Shown here: positions 38,545 through 45,354 of the stretch, one piece after another
Layout: the number at the start of each line of letters is the position of its first letter
Numbering within the stretch: the stretch's first letter is position 1
From: Bacteroidota bacterium
GTDB taxonomy: Bacteria; Bacteroidota; Bacteroidia; Flavobacteriales; Flavobacteriaceae
Direction of reading: 5' to 3'
Assembly (NCBI GenBank): GCA_949487855.1
Contig: CATAMV010000057.1
Span: 1 to 45,354 of the forward strand
DNA length: 45,354 bases
Made by a program: the position numbers and the translations under genes
Notes under the pieces: model-generated
Told to the model about the DNA's origin: nothing
What the model saw: the letters and a program-made list of their open reading frames with translations, nothing else
Database searches by the model: none

Positions 38545-39129
38545 ATTGAACCTTTTCGCTGCGATTGGTGTTTGGCAAATCCTACCTATATCGCTTATCA
38601 CGATGATGAGTGGGGCGTTCCCATTTTTGACGATCACAAGCTCTTTGAAGCACTTTTACTTGAAACCTTTCAAGCGGGTTTATCCTGGTGGGCTATACTA
38701 AAAAAGCGTGAACATTTTCGGGAAGCCTTTCACGATTTTGACACATACCGTGTGGCACAATTAACAGATTATGACGTTGAAAAACTTCTTCTAAATAAAG
38801 GAATCATCCGAAATAGAGGTAAAATTACAGGGGCGATTGCAAACGCCCGTGCTTTTATTGAAATTCAAAAAGAAGTAGGCAGTTTTAGCGATTATATGTG
38901 GTCATTTACCAACGGGGCACCCATCCAAAATAGGTTTGAGCAAACCCATCAAATTCCACAAACTAATGCCTTGGCAACTCAAATGAGCAACGACCTAAAA
39001 AAAAGAGGGTTTAAATACATTGGAAAAATTACGATGTACGCCCATATGCAGGCTGTGGGTATGGTAAACGATCATGTTATCGATTGTTTTAGACACAATA
39101 AGGTAGCTGCGCTTAGTCCAAATAACTAA
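38545..39129 (+). CDS. tag: DNA-3-methyladenine glycosylase I; start codon uncertain (non-canonical)
   Basis: RCDWCLANPTYIAYHDDEWGVPIFDDHKLFEALLLETFQAGLSWWAILKKREHFREAF...MQAVGMVNDHVIDCF. Frame is open upstream of the TTG at 38572 to a stop at 38521-38523; homology needs the upstream RCDWC. Confidence 0.92.
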   Translation: MEPFRCDWCLANPTYIAYHDDEWGVPIFDDHKLFEALLLETFQAGLSWWAILKKREHFREAFHDFDTYRVAQLTDYDVEKLLLNKGIIRNRGKITGAIANARAFIEIQKEVGSFSDYMWSFTNGAPIQNRFEQTHQIPQTNALATQMSNDLKKRGFKYIGKITMYAHMQAVGMVNDHVIDCFRHNKVAALSPNN

Positions 39130-39745
39130 GAAATTCTTTTCTGGAAATAGGAGCAGCACCCATACTTGCCAAATGCGCCGTAGGTACTTGACAATCAATG
39201 AGTTTATACTTATTTTTTTTTAATTCTCGCGTAAGATAAATTAGGGCGAGTTTACTGGAATTACTAGCCTTTGAAAACATACTTTCGCCACAAAATACTT
39301 CCCCAACGTCAATGCCATAAAGTCCGCCGACAAGTTCTGAACCATCCCAGACTTCAACCGAATGTGCGTGTCCTTGTTCGTGTAAAACCTCATATACTTC
39401 CATAAGTCCAGGCGTAATCCATGTACCCGTTTGTCCAAATCGTTTTACCCCTGCACACGATTTTACGACTTGATTAAAAGCTTTATTGAACGTGATTTCA
39501 TAGGGGTGTTTCCTGAGAAAACTGCGCATGCTTTTAGAAATACGCAATTGATCTGGAAAAAGTACCATTCTAGGGTCTGGACTCCACCAAATCAAAAACT
39601 CATCTTGTTCAAACCAAGGAAAAATTCCTTTTCGATAGGCAAGTAGGACACGCTCTGGGCGTAAATCACCACCCACAGCAACAATCCCCTCTTTTGTGGC
39701 CAAGTGAGGCGAAGGAAAACGTAATTCTTCCGATAAATGATACAT
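39113..39745 (-). CDS. aat: leucyl/phenylalanyl-tRNA-protein transferase
   Basis: EGIVAVGGDLRPERVLLAYRKGIFPWFEQDEFLIWWSPDPRMVLFPDQLRISKSMR, TWITPGLMEVYEVLHEQGHAHSVEVWDGSELVGGLYGIDVGEVFCGESMFS. Confidence 0.96.
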   Translation of the reverse strand: MYHLSEELRFPSPHLATKEGIVAVGGDLRPERVLLAYRKGIFPWFEQDEFLIWWSPDPRMVLFPDQLRISKSMRSFLRKHPYEITFNKAFNQVVKSCAGVKRFGQTGTWITPGLMEVYEVLHEQGHAHSVEVWDGSELVGGLYGIDVGEVFCGESMFSKASNSSKLALIYLTRELKKNKYKLIDCQVPTAHLASMGAAPISRKEFLSYLD

Positions 39746-39753
39746 ACGATTAG

Positions 39754-40116
39754 TTAGAAAGGCAGGTCATCTGGTGCTTCTTTTTCGGGAGCATCAGGCA
39801 TCGTTTCAAAGGGTGCAGCCGGCGGTGGTGGTGGTGTAGCGTCTGCTGCATCTATGCGCCATCCTTGAATAGAATTGAAGTATTTGATTTCACCTTGTGG
39901 GCTTTGCCACTCACGTCCACGAAGGTTTATACCTACTTTGACTCGTTGACCTACTGCATATGCATCAAGAAGGGAACACTTGTCTTGAACAAATTCCACA
40001 AGCAAATGTTGTTGATATTGCTCTTCAGTTGTAAGTACAACTTCACGTTTTTGAAACCCGTTTGATCCGTATTCTTTAGTTTGGTCTATTTGTTTGATTT
40101 TTCCTGTAATTTCCAT
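39754..40116 (-). CDS. DUF3127-like (OB-fold-like) protein
   Basis: MEITGKIKQIDQTKEYGSNGFQKREVVLTTEEQYQQHLLVEFVQDKC...NLRGREWQSPQGEIKYFNSIQGWRI. Confidence 0.88.
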   Translation of the reverse strand: MEITGKIKQIDQTKEYGSNGFQKREVVLTTEEQYQQHLLVEFVQDKCSLLDAYAVGQRVKVGINLRGREWQSPQGEIKYFNSIQGWRIDAADATPPPPPAAPFETMPDAPEKEAPDDLPF

Positions 40117-40195
40117 GCGCTGGTTAATGATGTTCCTACAAATTTACTCAATTTACAGCGAACACAAAGAACGAAAATACACTATATTCGTAAGC

Positions 40196-41371
40196 ATGAG
40201 TTTAAACTTCTCCTATAGAAACCAACGCAATTTCAAGATTGCGGGGTTTGCGCTCGTATTGTGTTTTGTTGGATTTACCCTTTGGAACACCAATAAACTT
40301 ATTCAACGTATTCAAGAAGATGAGCGTCTTGAGATGGAGCTTTGGGGTTTGGCACAACAAGAACTCGCATCCAGTAAAGATCTCAACAAACCTGTTAACC
40401 CATTAACATTCCAAATACTTACAGAAAAAAACACCATTCCCATGATCGTGGTTGATGGTGAAAGTAAACTCCTTTTTTCCAATAACATTAATGAACGAAA
40501 ATTGGCTCAAGATTCTGTAAATTATGTGAGGGAACTAATTAAAGAATTTAGTGCTGCTAATACACCTGTTGAAATCAGTTACAGCGACAGCTTGTACCAA
40601 AAAATGTATTACGGCAATTCTGCTCTGATTCAACAGCTACGTTATTATCCCATTGCTTTTTTTGTGATTTTAACATTATTGGGAGGTCTTTTGATTGCGT
40701 ATTATAAAAGTACGCAACAGTTGGTGGCTAACAAACTTTGGACAGGGATGGCAAAAGAAACCGCGCATCAGCTGGGAACGCCTATTTCTTCGCTTTTGGG
40801 GTGGTTAACAATTTTAGATCAGCACAAAGTAGATGAGAAGTTACTATCGCAAATTAAGAGTGATATCAAACGCTTGGAAACCATCAGTGCGCGCTTTTCA
40901 AAAATTGGCTCATTGCCTAATAAAAAGCACACAAAACTTAGTACTGTAGTGCAAGAGTTGGTTCCGTACATGCAAATTCGAATCCCCAAAGGCATTAGCC
41001 TTTGTGTAAATGAAAGTGGAGACGAATCTTTGGTTGAAATCAATTCGGAGCTAATAACTTGGGTGTTGGAAAATTTAATCAAGAATAGCATAGATGCAAT
41101 TCGTGGAGAGGGGTCAATTACTATCGATTTGGACTGGGAAAACGCTGCAAAAATCAGCATTATTGACACAGGAAATGGGATTCCAAAAAAACTTCAGAAA
41201 GTAATTTTCAATCCTGGAGTTACGACCAAAAAAAGAGGCTGGGGCCTTGGGTTATCATTGGCAAAACGCATTATTGAACAATACCACGGAGGGAAGATTA
41301 AGCTTTTAGAAAGTTCAGAAAAGGGAAGTGTTTTTATGATTCAACTGCCGCTTACACAAAAGCAGCATTGA
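40196..41371 (+). CDS. sensor histidine kinase (GHKL ATPase)
   Basis: GMAKETAHQLGTPISSLLGWL H-box-like, LENLIKNSIDAIRG, ISIIDTGNGIPKKLQKVIFNPGVTTKKRGWGLGLSLAKRIIEQYHGG; start ATG 40196. Confidence 0.92.
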   Translation: MSLNFSYRNQRNFKIAGFALVLCFVGFTLWNTNKLIQRIQEDERLEMELWGLAQQELASSKDLNKPVNPLTFQILTEKNTIPMIVVDGESKLLFSNNINERKLAQDSVNYVRELIKEFSAANTPVEISYSDSLYQKMYYGNSALIQQLRYYPIAFFVILTLLGGLLIAYYKSTQQLVANKLWTGMAKETAHQLGTPISSLLGWLTILDQHKVDEKLLSQIKSDIKRLETISARFSKIGSLPNKKHTKLSTVVQELVPYMQIRIPKGISLCVNESGDESLVEINSELITWVLENLIKNSIDAIRGEGSITIDLDWENAAKISIIDTGNGIPKKLQKVIFNPGVTTKKRGWGLGLSLAKRIIEQYHGGKIKLLESSEKGSVFMIQLPLTQKQH

Positions 41372-41744
41372 TTTTTGCGGCAAGCGTTTTCATTTCTTCT
41401 TTTGACAAAGACGTCTTTTTTTGAAAGGTGGCTTCTGCCATTTCATTCAATGGAATTAAATGTACGTGAACATGCGGCACTTCAAGCCCAATAACCGATA
41501 GCCCAATACGCTTACACGAAACAACTTGCCTAAGCGCAGTAGCCACACGGCGACTAAACCGCATCAGATTTATGTAGGCTTCTTCATCTAAATCAAAAAG
41601 CTTGTCCGTTTCCTTTTTTGGTACACAAAGGGTGTGTCCAACTGCATTTGGATTAATGTCCAAAAAAGCAATGTGGTTCTCGTCTTCTGCAGCAATAAAG
41701 GCAGGAAGTTCACCTGAAATAATGCTACTAAAAATAGACGCCAT
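41352..41744 (-). CDS. HIT family protein
   Basis: IFSSIISGELPAFIAAEDENHIAFLDINPNAVGHTLCVPKKE; VPHVHVHLIPL (HVHVH). Confidence 0.95.
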   Translation of the reverse strand: MASIFSSIISGELPAFIAAEDENHIAFLDINPNAVGHTLCVPKKETDKLFDLDEEAYINLMRFSRRVATALRQVVSCKRIGLSVIGLEVPHVHVHLIPLNEMAEATFQKKTSLSKEEMKTLAAKINAAFV

Positions 41745-42217
41745 TAGCGTTCAATGGATAAAATTTCAAACTTAAGCGTGCCGTTTGGAACGGTCACTTC
41801 AGCAATATCTCCTACGGTTTTACCTAAAAGTCCTTTACCAATGGGGGAATTAACCGAAATTTTTCCGGTTTTTAAATCGGCTTCACTTTCAGCAACCAGG
41901 TTATAATTCATTTCCATATTATTGTTCAGGTTTTTGATGCGCACTTTTGAAAGTACTAACACCTTGGAAACATCCAATTGCGACTCGTCAATCACGCGAG
42001 CACCCGACAGGGTTTCTTCAAGTTTTGAAATTTTCATTTCAAGCATGCCCTGCGCTTCTTTTGCAGCGTCGTACTCAGCATTTTCGCTCAAATCGCCTTT
42101 GTCGCGAGCCTCTGCAATAGCCTGCGAAGCACGTGGTCGTTCTACATCTTTTAGATGATTGAGTTCTTCCCGTAATTTTTTTAGCCCTTCGGCTGTGTAA
42201 TATGATACTGTACTCAT
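41744..42217 (-). CDS. greA: transcription elongation factor GreA
   Basis: YTAEGLKKLREELNHLKDVERPRASQAIAEARDKGDLSENAEYDAAKEAQGMLE; VNSPIGKGLLGKTVGDIAEVTVPNGTLKFEIL. Confidence 0.97.
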   Translation of the reverse strand: MSTVSYYTAEGLKKLREELNHLKDVERPRASQAIAEARDKGDLSENAEYDAAKEAQGMLEMKISKLEETLSGARVIDESQLDVSKVLVLSKVRIKNLNNNMEMNYNLVAESEADLKTGKISVNSPIGKGLLGKTVGDIAEVTVPNGTLKFEILSIER

Positions 42218-42251
42218 GGGGTATTATTAAAAAATCCCTTATGTTTAAGGG

Positions 42252-42710
42252 ATGAATGCAAATATACAATTTTCCTTTTTCTTGCGTTTTAAACACTTGA
42301 AATATGTTGTTTTCGTTAGTTTTTTTCTTTTGTTAAGTTGTGCCGAAAACAGCGTAGAGCGCAATCCGTATTTATTTGAAACACGATTTGACCAAAGCAT
42401 TAATTTAGCACTTCCTGCTTTTGATAACCTAAACTATCAAGGAGGGAGTTTGTATTGGGCAAATGGCGGTATCAAAGGATTGTTGTTATTTAATCTTTCT
42501 GGAACCATTATGGCGTGGGAAGCAAGTTGTCCGAACCATGCGCCAAGTAGTTGCTCTACGGTTCAAATTTCTGGAGTTACAGGCTCATGCCCATGTGAAG
42601 ACTTTCAGTACAGTTTGGCTACAGGTCAACCCCTTACGGAAGGAGCAACCTACAGCCTATTGTTTTATAAGGTGCAGCAAAATGGAACTGCGGTGCGGAT
42701 TTATAATTAA
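42252..42710 (+). CDS. Rieske-like lipoprotein with degenerate cluster motif
   Basis: Lipobox-like LLLSCAEN; CPNHAPSSCSTVQISGVTGSCPCEDFQYSLATGQPL resembles a Rieske fold but lacks canonical CxH/CxxH ligands. Confidence 0.65.
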   Translation: MNANIQFSFFLRFKHLKYVVFVSFFLLLSCAENSVERNPYLFETRFDQSINLALPAFDNLNYQGGSLYWANGGIKGLLLFNLSGTIMAWEASCPNHAPSSCSTVQISGVTGSCPCEDFQYSLATGQPLTEGATYSLLFYKVQQNGTAVRIYN

Positions 42711-42755
42711 AAGTTCTGCTAACCCTTTGTGCGTTTTAAAGTAAAATTAAATATG

Positions 42756-43018
42756 CATGTCAGTTCGAGTGATTTGGAGTGTCGAAAATCGTACCGAGAA
42801 TTAATATAAATACCTGAGACCTATTTTTAGTTTGCCTGTTCATTTTGTCTTGAAACAAAACGAACCAAAAATTCAAGAGGATTTCAAGGAAATTTTTGCG
42901 CCTTTGTCGCAAAATCGCTGATAAATCTGTCGTTTCATGCTTTGTTTTGCCAGGCAAAACGCACTTTCACTTGATTTACAGCTATTTCTATAAAATCCTC
43001 AACGCTACAATTTTCAGA
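42756..43018. repeat. intergenic repeat-like region with inverted repeats
   Basis: Imperfect palindrome at 42756-42802; GTTCATTTTGT CTTGA AACAAAACGAAC (42838-42865); perfect GTTTTGCC A GGCAAAAC (42944-42960). No supported ORF. Confidence 0.5.
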
Positions 43019-45226
43019 TTAAAAACGAAGGGTAAGTCCTGCCATTACGTGGCGTCCTGCTTGCGGATAATAACCCACACCTTCTATGGTTGTAATTGCC
43101 GTTGGCGAACTCCAATCATCGTCATAAGTATAGAAATATCCATTTGAACTAAATACTTCATCTAAAACGTTGTAAACATGAACGTTTACATCTAATCGAG
43201 GTGGATTTTCGTTGTTTAAGATAACTGCCTGAAATTGTATGTCTTGTATGGTATAGCTATCCAGTTTAGAGAGTTCAGCATCTATATTCCCCATGTATTG
43301 CTCCCCAACATATTTACTCACAAGAGAAATAGACCATGTATCGCGTGAATAGGTTAACTGATCAGAAGCAATTAAAGAAGGAGAGTACGACAAATGGGTG
43401 TCACCTAAGGCTTGTAAAGCGCCATCGCGTTCAAAATATTTATCCTTATTTCGGTTTTTACTCCAAGACACATTGGCTTGCCAATTCCAATGGGGCGCAA
43501 ATGCCCAACCAGCATCTATCTCAATACCCCTTCGGAAGCTATCTCCTGAATTTTGACGAATTGGAGCCCCAACGTCGTCAAGAGCACCCGTTAGTACCAA
43601 CTGGTTTTTGTAGTCCATATAATAGAAGTTTGCATTTACATATGCCGCTTCTGTTTTCCAACGCCATCCCAATTCAAAATCATTTAATTCCTCTGGAACG
43701 GGATTGCCATTTTCGTAGTCTGTACGGTTGGGCTCTTTGTGTGCCTTGGCATAAGACGCATAAAGTTGATGTGCGGGATTGGGTTGATACACGACCCCTG
43801 CTTTAGGATTAAAAAAAGTGTGTGCATCATTAACAGAAAACGTTTCAGGTCCGGCCACTTCCCCTGCTACCGAATAATCAATCCAGCGAACTTGTGCATC
43901 GGCATAAAGATTCCAGTTGTCGTCCAAAGAAAGATCCCATTTAGTGAAAATATTGCCATCCTTTTTCTTTCCTCGGTTTTCATAAAAACGATGTTTTGGG
44001 TTTATGTTGGCAGTAGATGCCCATAATAATTCACCAAAATGTGCTCCGTTGTAGGCACTGTAATAGGCGCCTGCGCTGATTTCATGATTTTCATTAGTGA
44101 AATGATACATCAGGTTAGCCACATAAAAATCGTTATCCAACCACTTACGAACGGCATTCTCTGTTTCCGTAATCGCTTGTCCGTTAATGCTTAATGGAGG
44201 TAATTTTAGGTAGCTGTAGGAAGTGTCGCCGCTAAAGCTAACATTTTGGTCATACCATAAATCATAATATTCCTCGTAATAACCGTAACCATGGGTATAG
44301 TTTAAGCCCAAAGAGAGTCTAGCGTTATTGGACAATCGCTGTTCGATATGCAATTGTGTATGATCTTGCTTATAGTTATCTACTTGATTATCGTAATAAC
44401 CTTGCACGTTTCCTTCCTCGTCGTATTGTTCCCCAGCAGGATTATATGTTCTGTTGGATGCCAATGTGGCTGGATCAACGCCATACCACGCTTGGTAGGT
44501 GCGCTCGTGCCCCCCAAAAGTTAGTGCCTTAAATTTGGTGTTGTTTGTATTGTATGTTCCTTGAAGAAAATATCCTTTTAAGAGTGAAGAAGCACGATCA
44601 ATATAGCCGTCAGAGGTTATATTAGATAGGCGTCCACTAAACTCAAAACCACTTTCTGAAATTCCCGTGGAGAATTTTATCGTGTTTTTGAGTGTATTAA
44701 AACTACCTATGCTAGAAGCAAGTTGCGCATATGATTTTTCGGATGCTTTATCTGTTTCAAGGTTGATGCTTGCCCCAAAAGCGGCTGCGCCGTTTGTAGA
44801 TGTTCCTACACCCCGCTGCACTTGAAGGTTATCGGTAGATGAAGCAAAGTCAGATAAATTTACCCAAAAGGTTCCATGTGATTCGGCGTCGTTGTATGCA
44901 ATACCGTTTATGGTCACATTGACTCTGGTGGCATCGCTACCACGAACACGAATTCCTGTATAGCCGACTCCTGCTCCAGCATCACTTGTGGTTACCACGT
45001 TGGGTAAAAACCGCAATAGTACTGGTAAATCTTTTCCTAAGTTTTGTTTTTCCAACTCCTCTTTGGAAATATTTGTAAACGCCATAGGCGTATTCTCTTT
45101 TGCCCTTAGGGCGCTTACCGTAACCGATTCAAGTGTTACCGTATTAACTTTCAATGTATCTATGTCAGATTTAGCTTGTTGCGCCATTAGGCTTCCAGCA
45201 AGCAATAATGCAATAATAGTTTTCAT
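43019..45226 (-). CDS. TonB-dependent outer-membrane receptor (likely thiamine-related, TPP riboswitch controlled)
   Basis: Signal peptide MKTIIALLLAGSLMAQQ; plug LPVLLRFLPNVVTTSDAGAGVGYTGIRVRGSDATRVNVTINGIAYNDAESHGTFWVNL; VQRGVGTSTNGAAAFGASINLET; barrel ending in aromatic F (LTLRF). Start 45226 chosen; the ORF-track start 45295 lies inside the riboswitch. Confidence 0.92.
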   Translation of the reverse strand: MKTIIALLLAGSLMAQQAKSDIDTLKVNTVTLESVTVSALRAKENTPMAFTNISKEELEKQNLGKDLPVLLRFLPNVVTTSDAGAGVGYTGIRVRGSDATRVNVTINGIAYNDAESHGTFWVNLSDFASSTDNLQVQRGVGTSTNGAAAFGASINLETDKASEKSYAQLASSIGSFNTLKNTIKFSTGISESGFEFSGRLSNITSDGYIDRASSLLKGYFLQGTYNTNNTKFKALTFGGHERTYQAWYGVDPATLASNRTYNPAGEQYDEEGNVQGYYDNQVDNYKQDHTQLHIEQRLSNNARLSLGLNYTHGYGYYEEYYDLWYDQNVSFSGDTSYSYLKLPPLSINGQAITETENAVRKWLDNDFYVANLMYHFTNENHEISAGAYYSAYNGAHFGELLWASTANINPKHRFYENRGKKKDGNIFTKWDLSLDDNWNLYADAQVRWIDYSVAGEVAGPETFSVNDAHTFFNPKAGVVYQPNPAHQLYASYAKAHKEPNRTDYENGNPVPEELNDFELGWRWKTEAAYVNANFYYMDYKNQLVLTGALDDVGAPIRQNSGDSFRRGIEIDAGWAFAPHWNWQANVSWSKNRNKDKYFERDGALQALGDTHLSYSPSLIASDQLTYSRDTWSISLVSKYVGEQYMGNIDAELSKLDSYTIQDIQFQAVILNNENPPRLDVNVHVYNVLDEVFSSNGYFYTYDDDWSSPTAITTIEGVGYYPQAGRHVMAGLTLRF

Positions 45227-45284
45227 TTGCGTATGGGCAAATAAAGGGGTATTATTTACAATGGTTTTTAGTGAAACAAAATTC

Positions 45285-45346
45285 CTTGGCAGCATTACCT
45301 GCCCAGGTTCGATGGGTATAATCTCAGCCGTAAGGCACCCCTAGAG
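45285..45346 (-). promoter_or_regulatory. TPP (THI element) riboswitch
   Basis: Reverse complement CTAGGGGTGCCTTACGGCTGAGATTATACCCATCGAACCTGGGCAGGTAATGCTGCCAAG contains hallmark GGGGTGCC, GGCTGAGA, ACCC, GAACCTG, GGTAATGC blocks. Confidence 0.95.
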
Positions 45347-45354
45347 ATGATGCA

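Noticed and set aside
45227-45295. ORF-track N-terminal extension of the TonB receptor (MLPRNFVSLKTIVNNTPLFAHTQ)
   Set aside because: It overlaps the 3' part of the TPP riboswitch, and a normal signal peptide starts at 45226.

Overview
This 45.4 kb, AT-rich window looks like a Flavobacteriaceae-type (Bacteroidota) chromosome segment. It is mostly well-packed housekeeping genes: hemW, ruvC, ppiD, lptC-like, coaX, rluB-type, UbiA/mevalonate kinase/mvaD, NifU-like, Mrp, trmB, a PhoR/PhoB-like pair, tyrS, pyrC, hemD-like, leuS, ftsX, uppP, truB, tag, aat, greA. RNA features are a 5' part of tRNA-Leu(UAG) at the left edge (- strand), tRNA-Phe(GAA) at ~13722, and a TPP riboswitch (- strand, right edge) leading a TonB-dependent receptor. 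No complete new multi-gene system is visible. The best leads are decayed or atypical sequences: (i) an orphan C-terminal Cas9 (type II-C-like) relic at 5506-5943 with two short CRISPR-repeat-like direct repeats beside it; (ii) a tRNA-Leu 5' relic interrupted exactly after the D-arm by a ~20-nt palindrome; (iii) a tag glycosylase gene whose conserved zinc-ligand N-terminus has no ATG/GTG/TTG start; (iv) an orphan T9SS C-terminal sorting-domain fragment; (v) two intergenic, repeat-like structured regions; (vi) the TPP-riboswitch-controlled outer-membrane receptor. All family calls come from reading the protein and nucleotide sequence only; no database searches were run.
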